DNA of 64,000 nucleotides from Ruegeria aquimaris. GTDB lineage: Bacteria > Pseudomonadota > Alphaproteobacteria > Rhodobacterales > Rhodobacteraceae. The translations under genes were made by a program, and so were the position numbers. Positions 16,653-26,092 of the stretch are shown one piece after another (position 1 is the stretch's first letter; each line of letters opens with the position of its first letter). The stretch spans positions 124,001 through 188,000 of the forward strand of contig NZ_JAOWLB010000004.1 in the NCBI RefSeq assembly GCF_025751555.1, in the 5' to 3' direction. The notes beneath the pieces are model-generated. The model had not been told where the DNA came from and made no database searches. It was given only the letters and a program-made list of their open reading frames with translations.

Positions 16653-17510
16653 ATGCGAGCAGTATTTGGACTGGTTCTGATCGTGGGCGTCGCACTCGCC
16701 GGAGGCGCGGTGATGATGGCCCGGAACTACATTTCGGCATATCAGAGCGAGCTCGCACGTGAACGCCAGGCGCGCGCTCAGATCGTTCCGACCAAGGAAG
16801 TGATCGTTGCCGCACGCCCGCTCCGCTACGGTGAACGCCTGACAAAAGAAGACATTCGGCTGGTGAAATGGCCGGTGAACGCCATCCCCGAGGGCACGTT
16901 CACCGATGCCGCCGCGCTGTTCCCCGAGCGGGAAGAAGACAACCGGTTCATCCTGCGGGCCATCGAGAAGGATGAGGCAATCATGACCGTCAAGGTGACC
17001 AAGCCCGGCGAGGATGCGGGTTTGACCTCGCAGCTCGAACGCGGCATGCGCGCCTTTGCGATCAAGGTTGATGTCGCTTCGGGTGTGTCGGGCTTCCTGC
17101 GCCCGGGTGACCGCGTCGATGTATACTGGACCGGTGGCTTGAATGGCACTCTCGAAGGGATTCAAGGCGAAATCACCCGCCTGATCCAAAGCAGCATTCA
17201 AATCGTAGCCGTCGATCAATCCGCTGGCGGAGATCTGACCGGAGCGACCATTGCCCGGACAGTGACTGTGGCCGCGCGTCCCGAACAGGTCGCCGCGCTG
17301 GCCCAGGCGCAGACCACCGGCCGTCTGTCGCTGGCCCTGGTTGGCGTCGATGACGATACGGTGGTTTCGGCCGTGGAGGTCGATCAGCGCAGCCTTCTTG
17401 GCCTGGGAGCGCTGCAATCGGCCCCGGAAGCTGTGGAAGAAAAGGTTTGTACGATTCGGACCCGCCGCGGTGCAGATGTTGTCGACATCCCGATCCCCTG
17501 CACGAATTGA
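16653..17510 (+). CDS. cpaB: Flp pilus assembly protein CpaB/RcpC
   Basis: Periplasmic protein needed for secretin function in Tad pili. The 285-aa protein has an N-terminal membrane anchor (about 3-22), then an SAF domain region (TKEVIVAARPLRYGERLTKEDIRLVKWP) and the RcpC-type domain (AFAIKVDVASGVSGFLRPGDRVDVYWT). ATG 16653 follows GAGGTGATAGG. A rho-independent terminator follows 23 bases after its stop, before cpaC. Confidence 0.92.
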   Translation: MRAVFGLVLIVGVALAGGAVMMARNYISAYQSELARERQARAQIVPTKEVIVAARPLRYGERLTKEDIRLVKWPVNAIPEGTFTDAAALFPEREEDNRFILRAIEKDEAIMTVKVTKPGEDAGLTSQLERGMRAFAIKVDVASGVSGFLRPGDRVDVYWTGGLNGTLEGIQGEITRLIQSSIQIVAVDQSAGGDLTGATIARTVTVAARPEQVAALAQAQTTGRLSLALVGVDDDTVVSAVEVDQRSLLGLGALQSAPEAVEEKVCTIRTRRGADVVDIPIPCTN

Positions 17511-17533
17511 CATCCGGTTCGACACCAAACATG

Positions 17534-17560
17534 CGACCGCGTCCAGGCGCGGTCGTTTTT
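17534..17560 (+). terminator. rho-independent terminator between cpaB and cpaC
   Basis: Perfect 8-bp stem CGACCGCG / CGCGGTCG with a 6-base loop, followed by five T. It splits the Tad locus transcriptionally; cpaC onward may need read-through or its own promoter in the following 137 bases. Confidence 0.82.
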
Positions 17561-17697
17561 GTCTTGTTGCTCAATCCACACATAAAGAGCGGACCCAAAA
17601 GCATTGATTCTTGCAAAAAAACGGCAAGTCGCGCACACTAATCAAAAGATCGGGCAAAAAGACCCGCACCTGAGGCGTGATCGGAAAGGCAGGTCAC

Positions 17698-19104
17698 ATG
17701 AGTATTGACGGTTGGATCAAGGCGGCCCTTACCGGGCTTGCGTTGGCGTGGGGTCCGGTTTCGGGGCCTGCCTCGGCGCAGGATTTGCGTGTGGTCAAGA
17801 AGGGCATGGCCGAAACGCTCGATGTCCCGATGAACCGGGCCATCGTCGTCGAAAGCGACGTTCCCTTCGCCGAACTGTCCATTGCCAATGCCGGCATCGC
17901 GGATATCTCATCGCTTTCCGACCGTACGATCTATGTTCTAGGGAAATCTCCCGGCCTGACGACGCTGACTCTTTTTGACGCCGGGGGCCGTCTGATCACC
18001 AACGTCAACGTTCGGGTTTCGGCCGACGTGACTGAGTTCAAGGAACGCCTGAAACAGATCCTACCCAACGAGCGGATCGAGGTGCGCACAGCAAACGACG
18101 GGATCGTGTTGTCCGGCACCGTATCCAGTTCCGCGCGCCTGCAACGCGCTCTCGATCTGGCCGAGCGTTATGCGCCCGAGCGGGTATCGAACCTGATGAG
18201 CGTGGCGGGCGTTCAACAAGTCATGCTCAAGGTGCGCTTCGCCGAGATGCAGCGCGCTGTCTCCAAATCGCTGAGCGCTTCGCTCGGCTTTAGCGGCGGC
18301 AATGCGGTCGGTGGCATCAACACGCTGAACAACCAGCCTGCTCTGACCAACGCGATCGCCGGCAGCATTCCGGCCCTGAACGACAATACCGGGGCAATTC
18401 TCTTTGGCTTTAGCGCGGGCGCGACCCAGGTTCGCCTGCTTCTTGAAGCGCTGGAGCGGAAAGGCGTCGTGCGGACCCTGGCCGAACCCAACCTGTCGGC
18501 CCTTTCGGGACAGGAGGCAAAATTCCTTGCAGGCGGCGAATACCCCATTCCCGTGGCACAGCGTGACGGGCTGTTCTCTGTCGAATACAAGCCCTTCGGC
18601 GTCGAAATGTCGTTCATTCCGCGCGTGGTCGACGGAGACCTGATCAATCTCGAGCTTCTGGCGGCGGTGTCGTCCTTGGACCCCAACAACTCGGTCACAG
18701 TGAATGGCTTTGACATCGCGGCGTTCCAACGCCGCGAAACCTCCACCACTGTCGAACTGCGCGACGGCGAGAGTTTCGCCATTGCAGGTCTGATCGAAGA
18801 CGAGTTCCTGGATAACAATTCCCAGCTTCCCTGGATCGGCGATGTACCTGTTCTGGGTGCACTTTTCCGCAGCGCGAATTATCAGAGATCACAGACCGAA
18901 CTGGTGATCATCATCACCGCGCATCTGGTTTCGCCAACCCGGGGCGAAGCGCTGGCCCTGCCTACGGATCGCGTCAAACCCCCAAGCGAAACGGATCTGT
19001 TCCTGCGCGGCAAGACCACCCGTACGGAACGGGCGCGTAGCGGCGCCGCCTCCGAGGTGGCGCGTCAGGATTTCAGCGGTTCCTACGGCTACGTGTTGGA
19101 GTGA
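17698..19104 (+). CDS. cpaC: Tad pilus secretin CpaC/RcpA
   Basis: Outer-membrane pore for the pilus, 468 aa. A signal peptide (ending ASAQD) precedes the pilus N-domain (LDVPMNRAIVVESDVPFAELSIANAGIADI) and a BON-like segment (ERIEVRTANDGIVLSGTVSS). The secretin domain follows: VQQVMLKVRFAEMQRAVSKSL, LAEPNLSALSGQEAKFLAGGEYPIP, and VPVLGALFRSANYQRSQTELVIIITAHLVSP. ATG 17698, seven codons into a longer frame, is preferred because a GGCAGG site precedes it. It begins a run of closely spaced genes. Confidence 0.94.
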   Translation: MSIDGWIKAALTGLALAWGPVSGPASAQDLRVVKKGMAETLDVPMNRAIVVESDVPFAELSIANAGIADISSLSDRTIYVLGKSPGLTTLTLFDAGGRLITNVNVRVSADVTEFKERLKQILPNERIEVRTANDGIVLSGTVSSSARLQRALDLAERYAPERVSNLMSVAGVQQVMLKVRFAEMQRAVSKSLSASLGFSGGNAVGGINTLNNQPALTNAIAGSIPALNDNTGAILFGFSAGATQVRLLLEALERKGVVRTLAEPNLSALSGQEAKFLAGGEYPIPVAQRDGLFSVEYKPFGVEMSFIPRVVDGDLINLELLAAVSSLDPNNSVTVNGFDIAAFQRRETSTTVELRDGESFAIAGLIEDEFLDNNSQLPWIGDVPVLGALFRSANYQRSQTELVIIITAHLVSPTRGEALALPTDRVKPPSETDLFLRGKTTRTERARSGAASEVARQDFSGSYGYVLE

Positions 19105-19111
19105 TCAAAGG

Positions 19112-19747
19112 ATGAAACCGATGCGGAAATGGTTTGTTTGTCTGGGATTGGCAGGGGCTGTTTCCGCCTGCGGCCTCGAAGCGGGCTACGAGGTCGATTC
19201 CGGGACCTTTGGCAACGCCACGCTGAACAACGTGCAGATGATGAACGGCGAACGCAGCTATGCACAGACGCTCGCCGACCGGTTTGCCCGCGAAGTGCCC
19301 ACGCAGATCAACTTTGCCTTTGACAGCGCACAGTTGGATGCGGCGGCTCAACAGACTCTTACCTTGCAAGCCGACTGGATCCGCCAGTTTCCAGAAGTGC
19401 GTTTCCGTGTGTATGGCCACACCGACGCTGTCGGTTCGGCCGGATACAACAAAAGCCTGGGCATGCGCCGGGCACAGGCGGTCGTGTCCTTCTTCGCCAG
19501 CCGGGGGATCAGCCGCTCCCGTCTGGAAGCTGTTGTTTCTTATGGAGAAACACAGCCTCTGGTTCCCACCAGCGACCGTGAACGGCGCAACCGTCGTACA
19601 GTAACTCAGGTTTCTGGCTTCGTGGACAAGCATCAGAACATTCTCGACGGAAAATACGCCCAGGTCGTCTACCGCGAGTACATCAAGAGCGCTGAACCGA
19701 AGACATCGCTCAAGATTGAAACAAGCTCCAGCGCGTTCGAACAATAA
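19112..19747 (+). CDS. OmpA-like lipoprotein of the Tad locus
   Basis: A 211-aa lipoprotein: signal peptide with a lipobox ending in Cys (GAVSAC) and a C-terminal OmpA peptidoglycan-binding domain (about 65-165). The domain shows INFAFDSAQLD, GHTDAVGSAGYNKSLGMRRAQAVVSFF and the final DRERRNRR. It lies 7 bases after cpaC, in the slot where other Tad loci carry the small RcpB/CpaD lipoprotein. It probably ties the secretin complex to the cell wall (inference). The C-terminal 45 residues after the OmpA domain are unassigned. Confidence 0.88.
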   Translation: MKPMRKWFVCLGLAGAVSACGLEAGYEVDSGTFGNATLNNVQMMNGERSYAQTLADRFAREVPTQINFAFDSAQLDAAAQQTLTLQADWIRQFPEVRFRVYGHTDAVGSAGYNKSLGMRRAQAVVSFFASRGISRSRLEAVVSYGETQPLVPTSDRERRNRRTVTQVSGFVDKHQNILDGKYAQVVYREYIKSAEPKTSLKIETSSSAFEQ

Positions 19748-19941
19748 CGGTGAATCGGGCGGTATCGTCGCCCTATTCCCTACAATTGGTTCTTTTCGGC
19801 CCAAATCTCGCCCAACTTACCCGCGACATTGCTTTCAGAAGGTGACGTGCGACCAGAATCTCGGTCGCATGCGGGATTAGACGAGCCAGATTGCCGAACG
19901 GTGTCTGCCTCTGCCTCCCGCCCCGTAAAGAGGATAAGGCA
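19748..19941. other. gap before cpaE with an inverted repeat
   Basis: This is the longest gap within the cpaC-cpaA run of the Tad locus. It has an inverted repeat TGCGACC / GGTCGCA at 19848-19869 (8-base loop) with no T-run, so it is an operator or RNA hairpin rather than a terminator. A secondary promoter for cpaE onward is possible. Confidence 0.4.
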
Positions 19942-21180
19942 ATGAGCAGCGCAATGCCGCAACCGGAAACAACACCGATCCTGGCCTGCACGGTCAGCAG
20001 GGATGTGCAGAATTTCGACCTCTTGATCGAGGACATGGAAGCCGCGATGGGCGAAAGCTGGGGCGATCTCGGCTTTGCCGAGGCACTGGCCTTTTTTGGC
20101 CAACCCGACGCCGAGGCGCTGGAGTTCATCGCGCTCGCAATAGATTCCGACGACGAGGACAACCTTGTCCTTATGGGGGAGATCATTACCCAGGCCAAAT
20201 CCCGTGGGATCAAGGTGATCCTGATCGCCGAAGACGTAACCCCGGCATCGTTGCATCAGCTGCTGCGCAAGGGGGCAGACGAATTCGTGCCCTATCCGCT
20301 TCCCGAGCGGGAGTTGCAATCGGCCATAGACCGGTTGAGTGAGCCGGAACCGCAACCCGAACAATCACACCACAACACGGCGCATCTGAACAAAGGCGCT
20401 TCACGTGAAGGGGCCTTGATTGTCGTGCATGGCCTGGCCGGTGGCACGGGCGCAACCACCATGGCCGTGAACCTGGCTTGGGAACTCGCCAACATCGGCG
20501 GAGACGACGCCCCGCGCGTATGCCTGTTGGACTTTGACATGCAGTACGGTTCGGTCTCGACCTATCTCGATCTGCCTCGTCGTGATGCCGTGTTCGAGAT
20601 GCTGTCCGAGACCGCCAACATGGATGAAGAGGTTTTCGGCCAGGCGCTGCTGAGTTTTGAGAACAAGCTACAGGTTCTGACGGCACCGTCGGACATGGTG
20701 CCCCTGGACATCATCACGCCAGAGGACATCGCGCGCGTGATCGAGATGGCGCGGGCGCATTTCGACTATGTTGTCGTGGACATGCCCAAGACACTGGTTC
20801 AGTGGTCGGAAACGGTGCTTCAGGCCGCCCACATCTACTTTGCGATGATCGAGCTCGATATGCGGTCGGCGCAGAACGCGCTGCGGATGAAGCGCGCGCT
20901 ACAGTCCGAGGACCTGCCGTTCAACAAGCTCCGCTTCGCGCTGAACAAGGCGCCCAAGTTCACCGATCTGAGCGGCAAGAGCCGGGTGAAGCGGATGGGA
21001 GAGTCGTTGGGCATTTCCATCGACCTTCAGTTGCCGGACGGCGGCAAACAGGTCACCCAGGGTGCGGATCATGGACTGCCGCTGGCATCCTCGGCGCCCA
21101 AGAACCCGTTGCGCCGCGAAATCGCAAAGCTGGCGCAGTCCTTGCACGAACTTGGTCGCAACGACGCAAAAGCAGCCTGA
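19942..21180 (+). CDS. cpaE: Tad pilus assembly ATPase-like protein CpaE/TadZ
   Basis: ParA/MinD-family protein that places the Tad machine, often at a cell pole. The 412-aa protein has an N-terminal receiver-like domain (about 10-135) and a C-terminal MinD-type domain starting at GALIVVHGLAGGTGATTMAVNLA, where the usual signature lysine of the deviant Walker A is missing. VCLLDFDMQYGSVSTYLDL and YVVVDMPK follow. ATG 19942 is preceded by AGAGGA; an earlier in-frame start would add 17 unlike residues. It is followed 24 bases later by cpaF. Confidence 0.92.
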   Translation: MSSAMPQPETTPILACTVSRDVQNFDLLIEDMEAAMGESWGDLGFAEALAFFGQPDAEALEFIALAIDSDDEDNLVLMGEIITQAKSRGIKVILIAEDVTPASLHQLLRKGADEFVPYPLPERELQSAIDRLSEPEPQPEQSHHNTAHLNKGASREGALIVVHGLAGGTGATTMAVNLAWELANIGGDDAPRVCLLDFDMQYGSVSTYLDLPRRDAVFEMLSETANMDEEVFGQALLSFENKLQVLTAPSDMVPLDIITPEDIARVIEMARAHFDYVVVDMPKTLVQWSETVLQAAHIYFAMIELDMRSAQNALRMKRALQSEDLPFNKLRFALNKAPKFTDLSGKSRVKRMGESLGISIDLQLPDGGKQVTQGADHGLPLASSAPKNPLRREIAKLAQSLHELGRNDAKAA

Positions 21181-21204
21181 ACACTATAGACGAGGGGGTC
21201 GAAC

Positions 21205-22644
21205 GTGTTTTCGAGATACAGGAAGACGGACAAGGCAGAACCAGTCGCCGCAGCTACTGCGCCGAAAGCTGAGTTGCAGATCGCGAAATCCGACACAAAT
21301 AAGCCCGCAAGCCTTCGCAAACCCGTGCAGAAGACTGCGGCCGAAGCGCTCCCCATGGATCGCGAGCGCAAGCGCAAGGAGCGGATGAGTGAGATCAAGA
21401 TCGAGCTGCACCGCGATCTGCTTGAGAACCTGAACCTTGCCGCGCTGGAACATGCATCCGAGGCAGAGCTTCGGTCCGAGATCACCGCGATCACCAACGA
21501 GATGCTTGAAACAAAAGGCATCGTGTTGAACCGCGACGACCGCGCCCAGCTCAACAAAGAGCTGTATGACGAGGTCACCGGCCTTGGCCCCTTGGAAACC
21601 CTGCTCCAGGATGAGACCGTAAACGACATTCTGGTGAACGGGCCGCACCAGATCTTTGTCGAACGGGCCGGCAAGCTTCAACTGACCGACATCACGTTCA
21701 AGGATGAAAAGCACCTGCTGCGGATCATTGACAAGATTGTCAGCGCGGTCGGTCGGCGCGTCGATGAATCGAACCCCTATGTCGACGCCCGTCTGGCTGA
21801 TGGCTCACGCTTCAACGCGATGGTGCCGCCGATCGCGGTCGATGGTTCTCTGGTGTCGATCCGGAAGTTCAAAAAGGACAAGCTGGGCATCGATGACCTG
21901 GTCAAGTTCGGCGCCTTCACCGAAGAGATGGCCGCCTATCTTCAGGCCGCCGTCGCCACCCGGCTGAACGTGATCGTGTCGGGCGGTACCGGTTCGGGCA
22001 AAACGACCACGTTGAACGCGTTGTCGAGCTTCATCGACAATTCCGAACGCATCCTGACCATCGAGGATACGGCGGAACTTCAATTGCAACAGACCCATGT
22101 GGGCCGGATGGAAAGCCGCCCGCCAAACGTCGAGGGCAAGGGAGAGGTTTCCCCTCGCGACTGTCTGAAGAACGCGCTGCGGATGCGCCCCGACCGTATC
22201 ATCGTCGGCGAGACGCGCGGCGAGGAAGTCATCGACATGCTTCAGGCCATGAACACCGGCCACGACGGTTCCATGACCACGATCCACGCCAACTCGGCCC
22301 GCGACGGGGTCAGCCGACTGGAGAACATGATCGCCATGGCCGGGATCGAAATGCCGATCAAGGCGGTCCGCTCCCAGATCTCTTCGGCTGTGAACCTGAT
22401 CGTCCAGGCCAGCCGCCTTCAGGACGGCAGCCGCCGCATGACCTCGATCACCGAGATCACCGGGATGGAGGGCGACGTCATCTCGATGCAGGAAATCTTC
22501 CGCTATCAGCGGGTGGGCCTGACCCCCGACAACAAGATCATCGGCCATTTCACCGCCACCGGCGTGCGCAGCCATTTCTCGGAACGGTTCCGCATGTGGG
22601 GCTATGACCTGCCGGCTTCGATCTACGAACCGACCACGATGTAA
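21205..22644 (+). CDS. cpaF: Tad pilus assembly ATPase CpaF/TadA
   Basis: Secretion ATPase that drives pilus assembly and, in some species, retraction. The 479-aa protein has a variable charged N-terminus (1-60), a helical N-domain, Walker [16 protein letters not shown] (about 260-268), the Asp box [12 protein letters not shown], Walker [12 protein letters not shown], and the His box [16 protein letters not shown]. The start is GTG at 21205 after CGAGGGGG. Confidence 0.96.
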   Translation: MFSRYRKTDKAEPVAAATAPKAELQIAKSDTNKPASLRKPVQKTAAEALPMDRERKRKERMSEIKIELHRDLLENLNLAALEHASEAELRSEITAITNEMLETKGIVLNRDDRAQLNKELYDEVTGLGPLETLLQDETVNDILVNGPHQIFVERAGKLQLTDITFKDEKHLLRIIDKIVSAVGRRVDESNPYVDARLADGSRFNAMVPPIAVDGSLVSIRKFKKDKLGIDDLVKFGAFTEEMAAYLQAAVATRLNVIVSGGTGSGKTTTLNALSSFIDNSERILTIEDTAELQLQQTHVGRMESRPPNVEGKGEVSPRDCLKNALRMRPDRIIVGETRGEEVIDMLQAMNTGHDGSMTTIHANSARDGVSRLENMIAMAGIEMPIKAVRSQISSAVNLIVQASRLQDGSRRMTSITEITGMEGDVISMQEIFRYQRVGLTPDNKIIGHFTATGVRSHFSERFRMWGYDLPASIYEPTTM

Positions 22645-22654
22645 GGATAAAACC

Positions 22655-23623
22655 ATGCAACTCAGCGCCGAACCAATCATCTACGGCCTGATCTTCGTCG
22701 GGGTCCTGGTCCTGGTCGAGGGTCTCTATCTCGTCGCCTTCGGGAAATCCATCAGCCTCAACAGCCGGGTGAACCGCCGGCTGGAAATGCTGGACAAGGG
22801 CGCCGGTCGCGAACAGGTGCTGGAGCAGCTCCGCAAGGAGATGCAGCAGCACATGAAGTCGAAGTCGATCCCGCTTTACTCTCTGCTGGCCGAAAAGGCG
22901 CAGAAAGCGGCCATCGCCTTTACCCCGCGCCAGTTGATCATGATCATGGGTCTTCTGGCCTGTATCGCCTTTGTCGGCCTAAGCGTCGGCACCCAGACCG
23001 AGGTCAAGATCCGCGCCGCTATCTCGGTCGCGATCGGCATCGGCGCGGTTTATATCTGGGTCAATCACAAGGCCAAGAAGCGCCTTGGGCTGATCGAGGA
23101 ACAATTGCCGGATGCGGTGGAACTCATGGTGCGTTCGCTGCGTGTCGGTCACCCGTTCGTGTCTGCGATCCAGATCGTCGCAAAGGAATCCGAAGATCCG
23201 ATCGCCACCGAGTTTGGCATCATCGCGGACGAGGCCGCCTATGGCCGCGAGATCGGCGAAGCGCTCAAGGAAATGGCCGAACGCCTGGACATGCAGGATC
23301 TCCGCTTTCTCTCGGTTGCCGTCACCATTCAGCAGCAATCGGGCGGCAACCTGGCCGAAGTTCTGGCGGGCCTGGCCAAGGTGATCCGCGCCCGTTTTCG
23401 CCTGTTCCGCCGGGTCAAGGCCATCACTGCCGAGGCGCAATGGTCAGGCAAGTTCCTGTCCGCCTTCCCGCTGGTCGCGCTGATGGTGATCCTGATCAAC
23501 GATCCCGGCTATTATGACGGCGTGCAGGATCACGAATTGTTCATTCCGGCCTGTTTCGTTGTGGGCATCCTTCTGACGGTGAACCTGTTCGTCATGCGCA
23601 TGCTGACCAATATCAAGGTGTGA
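22655..23623 (+). CDS. tadB: Tad inner-membrane platform protein TadB
   Basis: Type II secretion F-domain protein, 322 aa, with an N-terminal helix (about 6-26), two helices around 90-130, and two at the C-terminus. The T2SSF core is VELMVRSLRVGHPFVSAIQIVAKESEDPIATEFG. It forms the membrane platform with TadC. ATG 22655, 10 bases after cpaF, gives a normal TadB start. Confidence 0.94.
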   Translation: MQLSAEPIIYGLIFVGVLVLVEGLYLVAFGKSISLNSRVNRRLEMLDKGAGREQVLEQLRKEMQQHMKSKSIPLYSLLAEKAQKAAIAFTPRQLIMIMGLLACIAFVGLSVGTQTEVKIRAAISVAIGIGAVYIWVNHKAKKRLGLIEEQLPDAVELMVRSLRVGHPFVSAIQIVAKESEDPIATEFGIIADEAAYGREIGEALKEMAERLDMQDLRFLSVAVTIQQQSGGNLAEVLAGLAKVIRARFRLFRRVKAITAEAQWSGKFLSAFPLVALMVILINDPGYYDGVQDHELFIPACFVVGILLTVNLFVMRMLTNIKV

Positions 23624-23633
23624 GGAGATCGAC

Positions 23634-24614
23634 ATGGAATTGCTGAACACAATGAACGATTTCATCACCGCCAATCTGGGTGAATTCGGGCCCCTTATCG
23701 TGGTGGGCGGACTTGGTCTGTTCATGATCCTGCTGACCATCCCGATGATGCTCAATCAGCCCGAGGACCCGCTGAAGAAGCTCAAGCGGGATCAAAACCC
23801 GAAAACGCCCCAGAAATCGAAGAAGGAGCAACTGCGTCAGGCCGGTCGCAACGAACAGCTGCAACGTTTCGCGACCTTTCTGGAGCCGCAAGACGCCGAC
23901 CAGCTGTCGGCGATGCAACTGAAGTTACGGCAGGCCGGGTACCAATCGAAGGATGCGGTCCGCTTTTTCCATTTCGCACAGATGGCGCTCGGCCTGGTCG
24001 GTCTGTTTCTGGGCGTGATTTATGTGACGGTCATCAACGCCGATCAGAATTACGACGGGCAGGCGATGCTGATGCGCGTTCTGGGACCCGGCGCCGTGGG
24101 GTATTTCCTGCCCAAGTACTGGATCACCCGCCGGGTCGACACCCGCAAGGAGAACATCACCCGCGCCTTTCCCGATGCGCTTGACATGATGCTTGTCTGT
24201 GTCGAAGCCGGTCAGTCGCTTGACCAGTCGATCGTTCGCGTTGCGCGCGAACTGCGCGCCTCATACCCCGATCTGGCGGACGAATTCGAAATCGTCGCTT
24301 ATGAGATGAAAGCGGGCAAGGAAAAGGACAAGGTGCTACGCGACATGGGTACCCGCTGTGGTGTGGTCGATGTGTCGTCCTTTGTAACCGTTATGATCCA
24401 GTCGTCTCAGTTCGGTACGTCGATTGCCGAGGCCCTGCGCGTCTATGCCGGGGAAATGCGAGACAAGCGTGTGATGCGTGCCGAGGAAGCGGCAAACAAG
24501 TTGCCAACAAAAATGACACTCGCCACAATGATGCTGACCGTGCCGCCCCTGCTGATCATCCTTGTCGGCCCATCGGCAAAAGGTATCATGGATCTGGGCA
24601 ACATGAGCAAATGA
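23634..24614 (+). CDS. tadC: Tad inner-membrane platform protein TadC
   Basis: Second T2SSF-domain protein, 326 aa, with N-terminal helix, a charged cytoplasmic stretch rich in Lys and Gln (about 40-95), and the motif FPDALDMMLVCVEAGQSLDQSIVRVARELRASYPDLADEF. It partners TadB. It lies 10 bases after tadB and 4 bases before the first TPR gene. Confidence 0.94.
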   Translation: MELLNTMNDFITANLGEFGPLIVVGGLGLFMILLTIPMMLNQPEDPLKKLKRDQNPKTPQKSKKEQLRQAGRNEQLQRFATFLEPQDADQLSAMQLKLRQAGYQSKDAVRFFHFAQMALGLVGLFLGVIYVTVINADQNYDGQAMLMRVLGPGAVGYFLPKYWITRRVDTRKENITRAFPDALDMMLVCVEAGQSLDQSIVRVARELRASYPDLADEFEIVAYEMKAGKEKDKVLRDMGTRCGVVDVSSFVTVMIQSSQFGTSIAEALRVYAGEMRDKRVMRAEEAANKLPTKMTLATMMLTVPPLLIILVGPSAKGIMDLGNMSK

Positions 24615-24618
24615 CAAG

Positions 24619-25209
24619 ATGAAACAACAGGGTGGGCGACCTCCCGCATCGACTCTGCTGAAAGTTATGGCCATCGTCGCAACAGTGACGGTGGCCAATT
24701 GCACGAGGGACGATGCGGCGGCATTGCCGGACAGCCCCTTTCCGCCCGGCGTCGACCATCGAAAAGAGGCGGTAAACGGGGTCGAGGTTGGTCAGCGGCT
24801 GATGGCGGCGGGGGAGTATGAGCTTGCGCTGGACAGTTTCACGCGCGCCGCACTGGATCAGGGCATGACCCCCGAGATCCTGACCGGGATCGGTACCGCC
24901 AATCTGGGCCTGGGACGTCTTGGGCAGGCTGAACCGATGCTGAGGCGCGCGGTCAGCGAGGCGCCGGATTGGCCCGAGGCCTGGAACAACCTTGGCGTGC
25001 TCCTGATGGAAACAGGCGAATTGTCCGAGGCGAAGCAGGTTTTTCAGAAAGCCTATGCGCTCGACAATGGCGAAAGTGACTCAATCCGGGACAATTTGCG
25101 GATAGCACTCGCAAAATCGGAAAATGTTGTTCATACTGAGCCGCAACAAGAAGAATTCAAATTGGTGCAGCGGGGGCAAGGCGACTTTGTGATCCGTAAG
25201 ACACCGTAA
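24619..25209 (+). CDS. tadD: TPR lipoprotein, TadD-like (first)
   Basis: A 196-aa lipoprotein with a signal peptide ending in a lipobox Cys (VANC). Three TPR-like repeats follow between about residues 55 and 155 (GEYELALDSFTRAALDQGMTPEILTGIGTANLGLGRLGQAEPMLRRAV, WPEAWNNLGVLLMETGELSEAKQVFQKA). TadD proteins help secretin assembly in the outer membrane. Four bases separate it from tadC. Confidence 0.88.
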   Translation: MKQQGGRPPASTLLKVMAIVATVTVANCTRDDAAALPDSPFPPGVDHRKEAVNGVEVGQRLMAAGEYELALDSFTRAALDQGMTPEILTGIGTANLGLGRLGQAEPMLRRAVSEAPDWPEAWNNLGVLLMETGELSEAKQVFQKAYALDNGESDSIRDNLRIALAKSENVVHTEPQQEEFKLVQRGQGDFVIRKTP

Positions 25210-25239
25210 CGAGGGCAAGAGCAGCAAAAGGACGCAAAA

Positions 25240-26088
25240 ATGCGCCACCTTATCCTGATTCCGGTCATGCTGGCAGGCAGTCTGACCCTTTCGGCGTGTT
25301 CGGACAATGCCGACGAAACTGTCGAGCGGGCATTCCAGGACGTCAACGTCGTGGATGAAACCAATCTCAACGATGTGATGCTTACGGTCGCGGACCCCAA
25401 CGAGGCTGTCGACTATTTCCAGCGCGCCCTGAAAGACAATTCGGATCGCATCGATCTGCAACGTGGGTTGGCCAAGTCCCTGACGCGCGCCCACCGCAAT
25501 ACCGAAGCCGTGGCGGTCTGGGGCAAGGTCGCAAAGATGGACGGCGCCATTCCGGATGACGCGGTCGACTATGCAGACGCCCTGATCCGCAACAACGAGT
25601 GGGAGCGCGCCGAGCAGGTCTTGGATTCCGTGCCCCCCACCCACGAGACGTTCAACCGCTACCGGCTTGAGGCGATGGTTGCGGATTCCAACCACGAGTG
25701 GAAGAACGCCGACACGTTCTATGAAACCGCAGTTGGTCTGACCACACGGCCTGCCGGTGTCATGAACAACTGGGGGTACTCCAAACTGACGCGCGGCGAT
25801 TTCGCCGAGGCCGAGCGTCTGTTCGGAGAGGCCATTCGCCAGGACAGCAGCCTGTTCACCGCCAAGAACAATCTGGTTCTCGCCCGGAGCGCACAGCGCA
25901 ACTATACACTGCCGGTTGTGCCGATGACACAAACCGAACGGGCGCAACTCTTGCACACGATGGCGCTTTCGGCGGTCAAACAGGGCGATCTCACAACCGG
26001 AAAATCACTGCTGCGCGAGGCGATAGACACTCATCCCCAGCACTTCGAGGATGCGGTCCGGTCCTTGCGTGCGCTTGAACTCGGCTGA
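25240..26088 (+). CDS. TPR lipoprotein, TadD-like (second)
   Basis: A 282-aa lipoprotein with lipobox LSAC and several TPR-type helices (FQRALKDNSDRIDLQRGLAKSLTRAHRN, NNWGYSKLTRGDFAEAERLFGEAIRQDSSLFTAKNNLVLARS). It looks like a paralogue of the gene before it, but longer. Two TadD-like lipoproteins in a row suggest separate jobs, for example with the secretin and with the OmpA-like protein (inference). Confidence 0.87.
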   Translation: MRHLILIPVMLAGSLTLSACSDNADETVERAFQDVNVVDETNLNDVMLTVADPNEAVDYFQRALKDNSDRIDLQRGLAKSLTRAHRNTEAVAVWGKVAKMDGAIPDDAVDYADALIRNNEWERAEQVLDSVPPTHETFNRYRLEAMVADSNHEWKNADTFYETAVGLTTRPAGVMNNWGYSKLTRGDFAEAERLFGEAIRQDSSLFTAKNNLVLARSAQRNYTLPVVPMTQTERAQLLHTMALSAVKQGDLTTGKSLLREAIDTHPQHFEDAVRSLRALELG

Positions 26089-26092
26089 TCCG

